A stretch of 64,000 bases of DNA from Streptomyces fodineus (lineage in GTDB: Bacteria > Actinomycetota > Actinomycetes > Streptomycetales > Streptomycetaceae). Within the stretch, counting starts at the first letter, position 1. The number at the start of each line of letters is the position of its first letter. A program made the position numbers and the translations under genes. The notes below the pieces were generated by a model, which made no database searches, was not told where the DNA came from, and was given only the letters and a program-made list of their open reading frames with translations. This document shows positions 1 to 8,117 of the stretch, in pieces. Location of the stretch: positions 4,898,001 to 4,962,000 of the forward strand of contig NZ_CP017248.1 of assembly GCF_001735805.1 (NCBI RefSeq), in the 5' to 3' direction.

Positions 1-261
1 GGCGCGGATGTTGTCCCGGCAGATCAGTCCGTCCCGCCCCGAGCGGCTGATCTCGATGGTCTTCACCGAGATGTCCATGACCTCGGCCTTGTGCAGGATC
101 GGCAGGACGACCTGACCGGTGAAGGACACGTCCACCTGGCGCGTCTTCGACACGATCAGGGCCTGGCTCTGGTCCACCTTGCGGTACAGCCGGGAGAACG
201 CGAACACCGCGAGCACCACGGCGACGAGACAGACGGCGACGAGCACGCCGAGGGCTTCCAT
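1..261 (-). CDS. Flotillin/SPFH-domain membrane protein, N-terminal part (runs off the window)
   Basis: Only the first 87 residues are present; the rest lies beyond the left edge. The protein opens with one hydrophobic segment (about residues 3–22, rich in Leu, Val and Ala). It then continues LYRKVDQSQALIVSK, the usual start of a flotillin SPFH domain, with a conserved stretch ending in RDNIRA. Flotillins are membrane-anchored scaffold proteins of ordered membrane regions. The ATG at 261 is chosen because the membrane segment follows directly; no strong ribosome binding site is visible. It is divergent from the PucR regulator. The length and C-terminal coiled coil cannot be judged here. Confidence 0.85.
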   Translation of the reverse strand, partial: MEALGVLVAVCLVAVVLAVFAFSRLYRKVDQSQALIVSKTRQVDVSFTGQVVLPILHKAEVMDISVKTIEISRSGRDGLICRDNIRA

Positions 262-310
262 GACACACGTCCTTGCGTCAGACGATGAGATACGGAAGCC
301 CCCGTGGCGC

Positions 311-340
311 GGTGCCGGGCATCTTCCGGTGCCCGGCACC
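311..340. promoter_or_regulatory. Perfect 10-bp inverted repeat in the leader of the flotillin gene
   Basis: GGTGCCGGGC at 311–320 pairs exactly with GCCCGGCACC at 331–340 across a 10-base loop. It lies about 50 bases upstream of the flotillin start, between two divergent genes. It is therefore more likely a leader hairpin or operator than a gene-end terminator. No function can be assigned from sequence alone. Confidence 0.45.
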
Positions 341-399
341 GCAACCCCCCGTAGTGCTCCCCGCAGAGGATGGTGCGGCAGGGGCACACCCCCGCGCAT

Positions 400-414
400 T
401 GCCGGTTTCCGGCA
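400..414. promoter_or_regulatory. Inverted repeat TGCCGG-TTT-CCGGCA between flotillin and PucR genes
   Basis: A perfect 6-3-6 inverted repeat sits in the divergent intergenic region, followed by the AT-richer stretch GTTCACTAGGTT. It is a plausible operator, perhaps for the adjacent PucR-type regulator. That link is inferred from position only. Confidence 0.35.
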
Positions 415-530
415 GTGTTCACTAGGTTCTGCATGCCGGACAGGCGCTAAGAAACCGTCACCGGCGCGTCAAGATCACGGGGAGTGGCCGCGGGCAGGCC
501 ACGGGGAAGGTCACGGGGGCGGGGGCCGGC

Positions 531-1622
531 ATGGGGGACCAGCACGACATACACGATGACTCCGAGCACTATCTGGACGGGTTCACCCGGACGCTGGCCG
601 AGGTCTCGGCCACCGGCCGGCGGCTGACCAGGGAGGAACTGAAGGCGCGGCGGACCCTGGGCGAGCAGGCCGCCGACGCCGGGCACGGACTGCGCGCCCT
701 GGTCGTCGCCCACCTGGCCGCCACCCGCGCCGCCTGGCCGGCCGGGCCCGGCTCGGCCGAGAGCAGCCTGGCCACACTGGCCGCCGTGGAGCAGGCGATC
801 GACGCGTTCGCCGAGGGCTACGAGCGCGCCCAGCGGCTCACCGTGCGCCGCGAGGAGGCCGCGCGCAGGGAGTTCATCGACGACCTGCTCTACGGCCGCA
901 GCGACCTGGGCCGGCTCGCCGAGCGCGCCGAACGCTTCGGCCTCAGGCTGTCCCGGGCGCACGCGGTGGCCGTCGCCGAGGGCCCGTCCGTCTACGTCGA
1001 GGGCGGCCCGGTCGCCCGCCGGGTCGAGGCCGCCGTACTCGCCCGCTTCGACTCCCGGAGCATCCTGCTCACCACCAAGAACGGCCGGCTGATCTGCGTC
1101 GCGCCCGGCGACGAGGACGAGATCCTCCTGTACTTCGCCAAGCACGCGTACGCGGCGACGGGCGCCGCCGGAGCAGCACTGCGGGTCGCCATCGGCCGCC
1201 CGCAGCACGGCGCCGGCGGGGTCGTGCAGTCGTACGAGGAGGCCCTCGCCGCGCTGGAGATGGCGGCCCGTCTCGACCTGGCCGGGCCGGTGCTGCGCGC
1301 CTCCGACCTGCTCGTCTATCCGGTGCTGGCCCGGGACCGGCAGGCGCTGGTCGACCTGGTGTCGCACACGCTCGGCCCGCTCACCAAGGCCCGCGGCGGG
1401 GCCGTACCCCTGCTGGACACGCTCGGCGCCTACTTCGACTCGGGGTGTGTGGCCGCCGAGGCCGCGCGCCGCCTCTCCCTGAGCGTTCGCGCCCTCACCT
1501 ACCGCCTGGAACGCATCCACCAGCTCACCGGCGCCGACCCGTCCGACCCGACCCACCGCTACATGCTCCAGACGGCCGTGATCGGCGCGCGACTGCTGAA
1601 CTGGCCGAACCGGCCGCTGTGA
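531..1622 (+). CDS. PucR-family helix-turn-helix transcriptional regulator
   Basis: A 363-residue protein whose last ~60 residues are the PucR-type C-terminal HTH: an LLDTLGAYFDSGC segment, then AAEAARRLSLSVRALTYRLE and a final helix running to the end. The middle region (about 150–270) resembles the CdaR GGDEF-like module of this family, and the N-terminal ~120 residues are helical. PucR/CdaR proteins regulate catabolic genes in response to small molecules; the effector here is unknown. The start at ATG 531 is the first in frame and lacks a clear ribosome binding site. The gene is divergent from the flotillin gene, and the 400–414 inverted repeat may be its operator. Confidence 0.8.
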   Translation: MGDQHDIHDDSEHYLDGFTRTLAEVSATGRRLTREELKARRTLGEQAADAGHGLRALVVAHLAATRAAWPAGPGSAESSLATLAAVEQAIDAFAEGYERAQRLTVRREEAARREFIDDLLYGRSDLGRLAERAERFGLRLSRAHAVAVAEGPSVYVEGGPVARRVEAAVLARFDSRSILLTTKNGRLICVAPGDEDEILLYFAKHAYAATGAAGAALRVAIGRPQHGAGGVVQSYEEALAALEMAARLDLAGPVLRASDLLVYPVLARDRQALVDLVSHTLGPLTKARGGAVPLLDTLGAYFDSGCVAAEAARRLSLSVRALTYRLERIHQLTGADPSDPTHRYMLQTAVIGARLLNWPNRPL

Positions 1623-1640
1623 CCCGGGTTCCCATCGATT

Positions 1641-1668
1641 GAAAGTACTTGCATTTATGGAAAGTACT
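1641..1668 (+). promoter_or_regulatory. Tandem GAAAGTACT boxes upstream of a membrane protein/regulator operon
   Basis: GAAAGTACT occurs at 1641–1649 and again at 1660–1668. The copies are 19 bp apart, roughly two helical turns, and each contains the palindrome AGTACT. This AT-rich block stands out in GC-rich surroundings, about 75 bases before the first gene of a two-gene unit whose second gene encodes a winged-helix regulator. Autoregulation by that regulator is the simplest reading, but it is inferred. Confidence 0.5.
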
Positions 1669-1740
1669 GTCCATGCTGTCGGTATGCGTGAGGGGCGGCC
1701 GACCAATCGCCCCTCCCCACACCGAATGCCGGAGGCACAC

Positions 1741-2217
1741 ATGAACAGCACGGGGGACTCGATGGACGCCCGGCAGGCGCGGGACGCGCTCGCCGCCGCC
1801 TGCGCCGCACGCACCGCGGCACGCAGGGCGAGCGAGGCGAACGAGCGGACCAGGCCCCGTGGTTACGACATCGGCCAGGGCCTGACCTTCGCCGCCGCCT
1901 TCACCGCGCTCGGGCTGTCCGACCTGATGCCGCGGTACGGCACGTGGCTGGCGCTCACCGGACTGGCCTTCGCAGCCGCCTTCTTCGCACTGATCTGGAC
2001 CGGCGCCCACCATGGCGGCGTGGCCCGCTGGTTCAGCCGGGACGGCGGGCCCCGCCGCGGGGCCTGGGACCTGTGGGTGGCGCCCCTCGTCTGCCTCGCC
2101 ATAGGCGCGCTGGCCGCGATCCCGTACGGCGGACCGGGCTGGCTGATCGCCTACGGCCTGGCCACCGGCGCCGAGCGCGTGCTGCGCGCGTTTCGGCGAC
2201 AGGGCGGCACCGCATGA
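1741..2217 (+). CDS. Small integral membrane protein of unknown function
   Basis: A 158-residue protein with a polar, Ala/Arg-rich N-terminus (about 40 residues). It has four probable membrane spans: around FAAAFTALGL, TGLAFAAAFFALIW, WVAPLVCLAIGALAAI and GWLIAYGLATG. The ATG at 1741 is preferred to a longer reading from 1639 because GGAGG sits 5 bases upstream, and because the earlier start would fall before the tandem GAAAGTACT boxes. The stop overlaps the next start as ATGA, so it is translationally coupled to a winged-helix regulator. No known family was recognised. It may be a membrane partner or target of that regulator. Confidence 0.7.
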   Translation: MNSTGDSMDARQARDALAAACAARTAARRASEANERTRPRGYDIGQGLTFAAAFTALGLSDLMPRYGTWLALTGLAFAAAFFALIWTGAHHGGVARWFSRDGGPRRGAWDLWVAPLVCLAIGALAAIPYGGPGWLIAYGLATGAERVLRAFRRQGGTA

Positions 2218-2579
2218 CCGGCCCCGGGCACGGCACGCCACCCACGCTCGACCGCGAGCTCCACCACCCGACCCGGCTGGCCCTGGCCGCCTACCTCTCG
2301 GCGTGCGGCGAGGCGGAGTTCGCCGTCCTGCGGGACTACTGCCAGGTCTCCGACTCCACGCTGAGCAAGACTCTCACCGCACTGGAGAAGGCGGGTTACG
2401 TCGGCATCCGCAAGGGCTACCTCGGCAAGCGTCCGCGCACCTGGGCCGCGCTCACACTCACCGGGCGCAGGGCGCTCGCCCGCCATCTGGCGGCGCTGGA
2501 GGAGATCGCGGCGACGGCCCGCCGGGCGGCGGCCACCTGCGCCGAACCGGAGAACACCCCGGAACATCCCGGCACGTGA
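2214..2579 (+). CDS. Winged-helix (MarR/ArsR-like) transcriptional regulator
   Basis: A compact 121-residue DNA-binding protein. LDRELHHPTRLALAAYLS is followed by a recognition-helix region (CQVSDSTLSKTLTALEKAGYV) and a wing (KGYLGKRPRTWAALT). It ends in a helix likely used for dimerisation. This layout is typical of small winged-helix regulators in Actinobacteria that have no separate effector domain. Its start overlaps the stop of the membrane gene by four bases (ATGA), so the two are made together. The tandem GAAAGTACT boxes upstream of the pair are the best candidates for its binding sites. The signal it senses is not apparent. Confidence 0.8.
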   Translation: MTGPGHGTPPTLDRELHHPTRLALAAYLSACGEAEFAVLRDYCQVSDSTLSKTLTALEKAGYVGIRKGYLGKRPRTWAALTLTGRRALARHLAALEEIAATARRAAATCAEPENTPEHPGT

Positions 2580-2586
2580 CGGACCC

Positions 2587-3534
2587 TCACTCCTCCTCGG
2601 CGGTGCGCACCTGAGTCGCCCGCCCCGGCTCCGGCAGTTGCTGCAACTGCGCCCGGACGAGCAGCACATCGCCGATGAAGAGGTCGTAGACCACGATGCC
2701 GACCACGCCGCCGATCAGCGGGCCGACGATCGGGATCCACCAGTAGCCGCTGTACAAGCCGGACACACTGCCCGGGAAGGCCAGACTGTTCCAGCCCGCC
2801 GCGTAGGTGAGCAGGCGCGGCCCGAAGTCACGGGCCGGGTTGATGGCATAGCCCGCGTTCGCGCCGTAGGACATGCCGATCGCGGCGACGACGAGGCCCA
2901 CGACCAGCGGCCCGAGGTTGGCCTTCACGGCCTGGTTGCGCACATCGAGAACGGCCGCGATCAGCATGAGCAGGAACGCCGTACCGACGATCTGGTCGAT
3001 CAGCGGGCCCCAGACGCCACCGTGGAAGTACGCCGCCGGGAACGTGGCGAAGATGGAGAAGGTGGCGTTCGTGTGCCCGTTCACCTTCGGTCCGGGCGCC
3101 GCCTGGTCGTAGGCGCTGATCGCGTCGTGATAGACGAGGTAGACCAGCGCCGCGCCGGTGAGCGCGCCGGCGACCTGCGAGAACCAGTACGGCAGCACCT
3201 TCGCCCAGGGGAAGCCGCGCCGCACGGCCATCGCCAGCGTCACCGCCGGGTTGATGTGCGCGCCGCTGACCCCGCCCGCCACGTACACGCCGAAGACGAC
3301 GGCGAACGCCCAGCCCCAGGCGATCAGCAGCCAGTCGCCGGCCGCGAGGAAGATCGTGAGGGGCGTGGCGGCACGGCCCGAGCCGGGCAGCGCGGCGACC
3401 GCCATCGCGACCACACCGGCGCCGAAGGCGATGAGCACGAGGGTCCCGAGGAACTCGGCGAGACACTCGCCCAGCAGCCCGCCCCGGCTTCGGAGCCGGG
3501 ACGGTTTGATGATCGCGGGGATTTCGACAGCCAC
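2587..3534 (-). CDS. glpF: Aquaglyceroporin (MIP family glycerol facilitator)
   Basis: A 315-residue channel with both MIP signature loops: NPA at residues 95–97 (HINPAVT) and NPA at 231–233 (INPARDFGPR). The Asp after the second motif (NPARD) is the marker of glycerol-conducting rather than water-only channels. Six membrane spans and two half-helices can be followed. The start is GTG at 3534 with GGGGG upstream. It converges on the winged-helix regulator with a 7-base gap. No glycerol kinase or glycerol-3-phosphate dehydrogenase gene adjoins it, so it is not in a standard glp operon and may serve another small polyol. Confidence 0.9.
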   Translation of the reverse strand: MAVEIPAIIKPSRLRSRGGLLGECLAEFLGTLVLIAFGAGVVAMAVAALPGSGRAATPLTIFLAAGDWLLIAWGWAFAVVFGVYVAGGVSGAHINPAVTLAMAVRRGFPWAKVLPYWFSQVAGALTGAALVYLVYHDAISAYDQAAPGPKVNGHTNATFSIFATFPAAYFHGGVWGPLIDQIVGTAFLLMLIAAVLDVRNQAVKANLGPLVVGLVVAAIGMSYGANAGYAINPARDFGPRLLTYAAGWNSLAFPGSVSGLYSGYWWIPIVGPLIGGVVGIVVYDLFIGDVLLVRAQLQQLPEPGRATQVRTAEEE

Positions 3535-3640
3535 GGAGGCCCCCTTGAAGAGAGCAATACGGCCAACATCCCCATATTGGCGTACAAACCCCTACCCCGC
3601 AGGTTGACGGTGCCCAGTCAGCACCGAAGGCCATGGGAGG

Positions 3641-4306
3641 TCAGCTGTCGAGGTCGTCGGCGAAGTGCCGGTAACCGTGCCGGTCCCGGTGCATCCCCCA
3701 CAGCATCTCCGCGAGCACGACCGGATCCTTGCGCGCGTGCCCCGGCGTGATCGCCCCGGGGATCACCAGCTGCGCGACATGGATCCCCTCGCCCGCGAGC
3801 CGCTCGTGCAGCAGATGCCCGTACGCGCTCTCCGCGGCGAACGCGATGGACGTCCCCGCCCGCTCGGTGTGCGGCAGAACGGCGGTCGCCCCGTTGACGA
3901 ACAGGATCGTCCCGCGCCCCAGCCGCCGCATGCCCGGCAGCACCTGCTGCACGGCGGCGACGGGACCGTACACGGAGAACTCGATGGGCCCGACGAGATC
4001 CCGGTGCCCCGTCTCCAGCACGGGCCGCATGAAGTCCCGGTGCGGCACGGGGCTGTACTGCAGCACCTCGATGGTCCCCATCTCGTCCGCCGCCCGCCCC
4101 AGTGCCCCGGTCAGCTCCTGCGGCCTGCGCACATCGGCGAGGAACCCCCGGGCCAGGACGCCACTCCCGCCGAGGTCCCGCACCAGCGTGTCGAGCCGGT
4201 CCCGGTCCCGGGCGAGGAGGGCGACGGCGAACCCCTCCCGTCCGAACCGCCGCGCGACAGCGGCCCCGAGCCCCGGCCCGGCACCCACAATGGCGATACT
4301 GCTCAT
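3641..4306 (-). CDS. SDR-fold protein lacking the catalytic Tyr and Lys
   Basis: A 221-residue short-chain dehydrogenase-like protein. The N-terminal nucleotide-binding glycine motif is intact (GAGPGLG, residues 8–14). The usual YxxxK catalytic motif is replaced: the aligned stretch reads FAAE, in SIAFAAESAYGH. The NNAG motif is also absent (QYSPVP). It can probably bind NAD(P) but should not catalyse classical SDR chemistry; an NmrA-like sensor or scaffold role is possible. Start ATG 4306 is preferred, with GGA about 6 bases upstream; an alternative ATG lies at 4315. It stands alone between glpF and a DUF4328 gene. Confidence 0.75.
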   Translation of the reverse strand: MSSIAIVGAGPGLGAAVARRFGREGFAVALLARDRDRLDTLVRDLGGSGVLARGFLADVRRPQELTGALGRAADEMGTIEVLQYSPVPHRDFMRPVLETGHRDLVGPIEFSVYGPVAAVQQVLPGMRRLGRGTILFVNGATAVLPHTERAGTSIAFAAESAYGHLLHERLAGEGIHVAQLVIPGAITPGHARKDPVVLAEMLWGMHRDRHGYRHFADDLDS

Positions 4307-4414
4307 GCCGTCCATCCGTACCGCACGCCGTACCGCCGCACACACCGGACTTTCGCCGACGGCCCCTCGCCCGGTCTGCCGCCGGAGACCGGGCCACCGC
4401 CGGTGCGCCGACGG

Positions 4415-5116
4415 CTACACGACCCCGGTCACCTGGCTCCCGGCCGCCCGCGCCCCGCGCAACCGCTCCACCTGTACGGCGGTGACGGCCCGTACCGCGA
4501 AGGCCCCGGCGACGGCGGCCCCCACCACGGCGGTGTCGGACACCAGCAGCGGCCACACCTCGCTGTAGGCACGCCCGATGATCTGGTCGGTGGAGTCGCG
4601 GCAGACGATCCCCACCCCACTGAGCATCCCGATCAGCCACAGCCCCCACCACACATCGACGGAGCCGGGAAGCTTCCGCCCGGGCGCGCCGGCGCGGAAC
4701 GCGTCGACGACGATCCCCCGCGGAAACCACAGATTGACCACGGGCACGATCCACCCGAGATACACCCAGATCCCCAGGTACTTCGGCGCGTCCCCCGACA
4801 GTGCCCGCGCGTTCTCCCGCAGCCGCCACAGCCAGGACAGGAACAGCGCCGCGCAGAGAAAGACGAGCACGTCCCCCATCGACGTCACCAAGTGGTACGA
4901 GTTCTCCAGTGCGTTGAGGGGCCGGTGCACCCCGTTGCCCTGATCCGGCGGCCCGGCGTCCGGCTCCCCCGCACGGGCGAGCCGCACCTCCCACACCCCC
5001 CGCACCACCCAGGCGAGCCCGGCCACCACCAATCCCCCGGCAGCCAGCTGCCCGGACACCTGAACGGGCCGATGCGCGAGCGGGCGGGCGGCCGGCTGAT
5101 CCATCTGTTCGGTCAC
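4415..5116 (-). CDS. DUF4328 family membrane protein
   Basis: A 233-residue protein with four to five hydrophobic spans, including AAGGLVVAGLAWVVRG, VLVFLCAALFLSWLWR, WGLWLIGMLSG and VSDTAVVGAAVAGAF. The central signature WRLRENARAL…WVYLGWIVPVVNLWFP is typical of DUF4328. The function of this family is unknown. GTG 5116 is chosen over the in-frame ATG at 5104 because AGGA lies 8 bases upstream of the GTG. It is divergent from ctaD, sharing a 138-base promoter region, but nothing in it suggests a respiratory role. Confidence 0.8.
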   Translation of the reverse strand: MTEQMDQPAARPLAHRPVQVSGQLAAGGLVVAGLAWVVRGVWEVRLARAGEPDAGPPDQGNGVHRPLNALENSYHLVTSMGDVLVFLCAALFLSWLWRLRENARALSGDAPKYLGIWVYLGWIVPVVNLWFPRGIVVDAFRAGAPGRKLPGSVDVWWGLWLIGMLSGVGIVCRDSTDQIIGRAYSEVWPLLVSDTAVVGAAVAGAFAVRAVTAVQVERLRGARAAGSQVTGVV

Positions 5117-5254
5117 GACATCATCCTGTCGTACGGAACTCGCGGGCCACCGGCAACGGTGCGGTTGCGCCATCCGTGTGCATCCGTCACGCGAACGGCC
5201 GCGCGTCGGCCGCTCAGGGCTTCGAGTGCGCCGCCCCGCAGCAAGGATGCAGGT

Positions 5255-6973
5255 GTGAGCATCCTCAACGAACCCCATGGTGCCGCCGCGGCCGAGGTCT
5301 CGTACGAGAGCGAGGTGCCGGTCAGGGGCAGGCAGCCCGGCGGTGTCGTGGTGAAGTGGCTGACCACCACCGACCACAAGACGATCGGCACGCTGTATCT
5401 GGCGACGTCGTTCGCGTTCTTCCTGGCCGGTGGCGTCATGGCGCTGATCATGCGCGCCGAGCTGGCCCGGCCCGGCTTGCAGATCATCTCGAACGAGCAG
5501 TTCAACCAGTTGTTCACGATGCACGGCACCGTGATGCTGCTGATGTTCGCCACCCCGCTGTTCGCCGGCTTCACCAACTGGATCATGCCGCTGCAGATCG
5601 GCGCCCCGGACGTGGCGTTCCCGCGGCTGAACATGTTCGCCTACTGGCTGTACCTGTTCGGCTCGCTCATCGCGGTGGGCGGCTTCCTCACCCCGCAGGG
5701 CGCGGCCGACTTCGGCTGGTTCGCCTACTCCCCGCTGTCGGACGTGGTCCGCTCCCCGGGCGTGGGCGGCGACATGTGGATCATGGGGCTCGCCTTCTCC
5801 GGCTTCGGCACCATCCTCGGCTCGGTCAACTTCATCACCACGATCATCTGCATGCGTGCCCCGGGTCTGACCATGTTCCGCATGCCGATCTTCGTGTGGA
5901 ACGTGCTGCTGACCGCCGTGCTGGTCCTGCTGGCCTTCCCGGTCCTGGCGGCCGCGCTGTTCGCGCTGGAGGCGGACCGCAAGTTCGGCGCCCACGTGTT
6001 CACGGCCGCCAACGGCGGAGCCCTGCTGTGGCAACACCTCTTCTGGTTCTTCGGCCATCCCGAGGTGTACATCATCGCCCTGCCGTTCTTCGGCATCGTC
6101 AGCGAGATCATCCCGGTGTTCTCCCGCAAGCCGATGTTCGGCTACATGGGCCTGATCGCCGCGACCATCTCCATCGCCGGTCTGTCCGTGACCGTGTGGG
6201 CCCACCACATGTACGTCACCGGCGGCGTGCTCCTGCCCTTCTTCTCCTTCATGACCTTCCTGATCGCCGTCCCCACCGGGGTGAAGTTCTTCAACTGGAT
6301 CGGCACGATGTGGAAGGGCAGCCTGTCCTTCGAGACCCCGATGCTCTGGTCGGCCGGCTTCCTGGTCACGTTCCTCTTCGGCGGTCTGACCGGTGTCATC
6401 CTCGCCTCCCCGCCGATGGACTTCCACGTCTCCGACTCGTACTTCGTGGTGGCCCACTTCCACTACGTGGTATTCGGTACGGTCGTCTTCGCGATGTTCG
6501 CCGGATTCCACTTCTGGTGGCCCAAGTTCACCGGCAAGATGCTCGACGAGCGGCTCGGCAAGATGACCTTCTGGATGCTGTTCGCGGGCTTCCACGGCAC
6601 CTTCCTGGTCCAGCACTGGCTGGGCGCCGAGGGTATGCCGCGGCGCTACGCCGACTACCTGGCGGCCGACGGCTTCACCGCCCTGAACACGGTCTCGACG
6701 ATCGCGTCCTTCCTGCTCGGCCTGTCGATGCTGCCGTTCCTCTACAACGTGTGGAAGACCGCCAAGTACGGCAAGCCGGTGGCCATCGACGACCCCTGGG
6801 GCTACGGCCGCTCCCTGGAATGGGCCACCTCCTGCCCGCCCCCACGCCACAACTTCCTCACCCTGCCCCGGATCCGCAGCGAGTCCCCCGCGTTCGACCT
6901 GCACCACCCCGACATCGCGATGGCGGAACACGAGCACCAGCTCCCGGCGCGGACCGACCGAGGGCAGGGGTGA
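5255..6973 (+). CDS. ctaD: Cytochrome c oxidase subunit I, orphan copy
   Basis: A 572-residue haem-copper oxidase catalytic subunit with about 12 membrane spans. The metal and haem ligands are all visible: His in TMHGTVML (low-spin haem), His and Tyr in GHPEVYIIALP (CuB and its cross-linked Tyr), the His pair in WAHHMYVTGG, and HFHYV (both haems). It transfers electrons from cytochrome c to oxygen and pumps protons in the plasma membrane. GTG 5255 has AAGGA about 7 bases upstream. Streptomyces normally encode ctaD in a ctaC–ctaD–ctaF cluster. None of ctaC, ctaE, ctaF or qcr is beside this copy, so it is probably an isoform used with subunits made elsewhere. Confidence 0.95.
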   Translation: MSILNEPHGAAAAEVSYESEVPVRGRQPGGVVVKWLTTTDHKTIGTLYLATSFAFFLAGGVMALIMRAELARPGLQIISNEQFNQLFTMHGTVMLLMFATPLFAGFTNWIMPLQIGAPDVAFPRLNMFAYWLYLFGSLIAVGGFLTPQGAADFGWFAYSPLSDVVRSPGVGGDMWIMGLAFSGFGTILGSVNFITTIICMRAPGLTMFRMPIFVWNVLLTAVLVLLAFPVLAAALFALEADRKFGAHVFTAANGGALLWQHLFWFFGHPEVYIIALPFFGIVSEIIPVFSRKPMFGYMGLIAATISIAGLSVTVWAHHMYVTGGVLLPFFSFMTFLIAVPTGVKFFNWIGTMWKGSLSFETPMLWSAGFLVTFLFGGLTGVILASPPMDFHVSDSYFVVAHFHYVVFGTVVFAMFAGFHFWWPKFTGKMLDERLGKMTFWMLFAGFHGTFLVQHWLGAEGMPRRYADYLAADGFTALNTVSTIASFLLGLSMLPFLYNVWKTAKYGKPVAIDDPWGYGRSLEWATSCPPPRHNFLTLPRIRSESPAFDLHHPDIAMAEHEHQLPARTDRGQG

Positions 6974-7314
6974 CAGGTCTGCCACGGCGGGGGCCCGACG
7001 GCGCCCTCGCCAACGAGGTCGAGGGATACCTGCTCTGGCAGGCCCGGATCGCCGAGGCGGAACAGCGCGCACGGGCGTTCGTCGCCCCGATGGACTGGCT
7101 GACGACCGCCCAACGCGAGGAGATCGAACGCCGCTACGTCACCGACACCCTGCACCGGGCCCGCGCCGACCTGGAACGCATCGCCTCCCGCTGCGCATCC
7201 CTGCGCACCGAGTACGAACGCCGCTACAACACCCTCCGCGTCCGCTGCGTGGCGGTGACGTTGGCGGTGTGTGCGGGGTGGATGGCTGTGGCGGCGTTGT
7301 TGCTGGTGCTGTGA
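6970..7314 (+). CDS. Small membrane protein translationally coupled to ctaD
   Basis: A 114-residue protein read from GTG 6970, which overlaps the ctaD stop as GTGA; GGGCAGGGG serves as the ribosome binding site. Most of it is charged and helical (ARIAEAEQRARAF, LERIASRCASLRTEYERR), likely a coiled coil. It ends in one membrane span (AVTLAVCAGWMAVAALLLVL). The tail-anchored layout and tight coupling suggest a cytoplasmic-facing accessory of this oxidase isoform. It does not look like the known small subunit CtaF, which has several spans. The function is inferred only from gene order. Confidence 0.65.
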   Translation: MTGLPRRGPDGALANEVEGYLLWQARIAEAEQRARAFVAPMDWLTTAQREEIERRYVTDTLHRARADLERIASRCASLRTEYERRYNTLRVRCVAVTLAVCAGWMAVAALLLVL

Positions 7315-7318
7315 ACTG

Positions 7319-7936
7319 TCACGGCTGCCGGCTCAGCTGATCACGCTGGTCGGTCACGACGAGCGTCGTGGCCATTTTGTCCCACAGTTCCTGCCGGTTT
7401 CGATCCCACAGAAGCCAGAAGTACGGAATCAGGAGGGTGAAGGCGGCAAGGAAACCGATGAGGGTCTTCGCGATGAATTCGCGGAAGAACATTCTCCACC
7501 ATCGAGCAGGTCGATGCTGCGGAATGTGAATGACTCGCATGTGCAGCAGCTGTTTGGCGGGCGTCTGACCGTACTGGAAGACTATCAACGCCCAAATGAG
7601 CCAGCCGATCCACAGGGTACAGACGATTATCACCGACTCAAGAAGGTAGCCGCCGAAACGCAGTCCGGCGGTGGACAGGGTTATTCCGGGCGGCATGGAC
7701 TGGACTTGATTGCAGAACTGACAAGTCGGTTCGCCCCCGGTCGCTTGCCCGCAGTTCGTGCACGTGCCCGCCGACACGAACGCCGAGGGGCTTACTGCTG
7801 CCGGGAGGGTGGACGGTGGCGCCGGGGACACGCCCGGCCTGGAACGTGACGACCATTGCTGCCAGGACCCCTGTTCGACGGACGGAGCTTCGGACGTCTG
7901 CCCCCGCCTTCCACGCTCACCTGAATTCGCGATCAT
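7319..7936 (-). CDS. RDD-family membrane protein with N-terminal zinc ribbon
   Basis: A 205-residue protein: a Ser/Pro-rich N-terminus, a zinc-ribbon motif (CTNCG…CQFC, two CxxC pairs), and an RDD-type domain with two membrane spans (ESVIIVCTLWIGWLIWALIVF and IAKTLIGFLAAFTLLIPYFWLLW). The RDD hallmark is the GQTPAKQLLHMRV loop and the closing WDKMATTLVV. RDD proteins are poorly understood membrane proteins, some tied to ion or osmotic homeostasis. ATG 7936 has GGGAG about 8 bases upstream. It converges on the ctaD operon with a 4-base gap. Confidence 0.75.
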   Translation of the reverse strand: MIANSGERGRRGQTSEAPSVEQGSWQQWSSRSRPGVSPAPPSTLPAAVSPSAFVSAGTCTNCGQATGGEPTCQFCNQVQSMPPGITLSTAGLRFGGYLLESVIIVCTLWIGWLIWALIVFQYGQTPAKQLLHMRVIHIPQHRPARWWRMFFREFIAKTLIGFLAAFTLLIPYFWLLWDRNRQELWDKMATTLVVTDQRDQLSRQP

Positions 7937-8117
7937 GGCCGACTCCCTACACCTACTTTTCAGGCGTAGCACAGGGCCGCGTTCGTCGCACCTCGATCAA
8001 GAAGCCCATCCCGCCCCAAGAACAACTTGCGGCTTCCCGCACGGCCGTTAACGTTGTCATCGAATTCCGCGCATGCCGAAGCACCGCACGATTACTCTCC
8101 ATCCACGGGAGACACTC

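Noticed and set aside
4415..7072. 885-residue reading frame opposite ctaD
   Set aside because: Only its last ~233 codons (to 5116) look like a protein (DUF4328). The rest is the antisense shadow of ctaD, rich in Arg, Asp and His.
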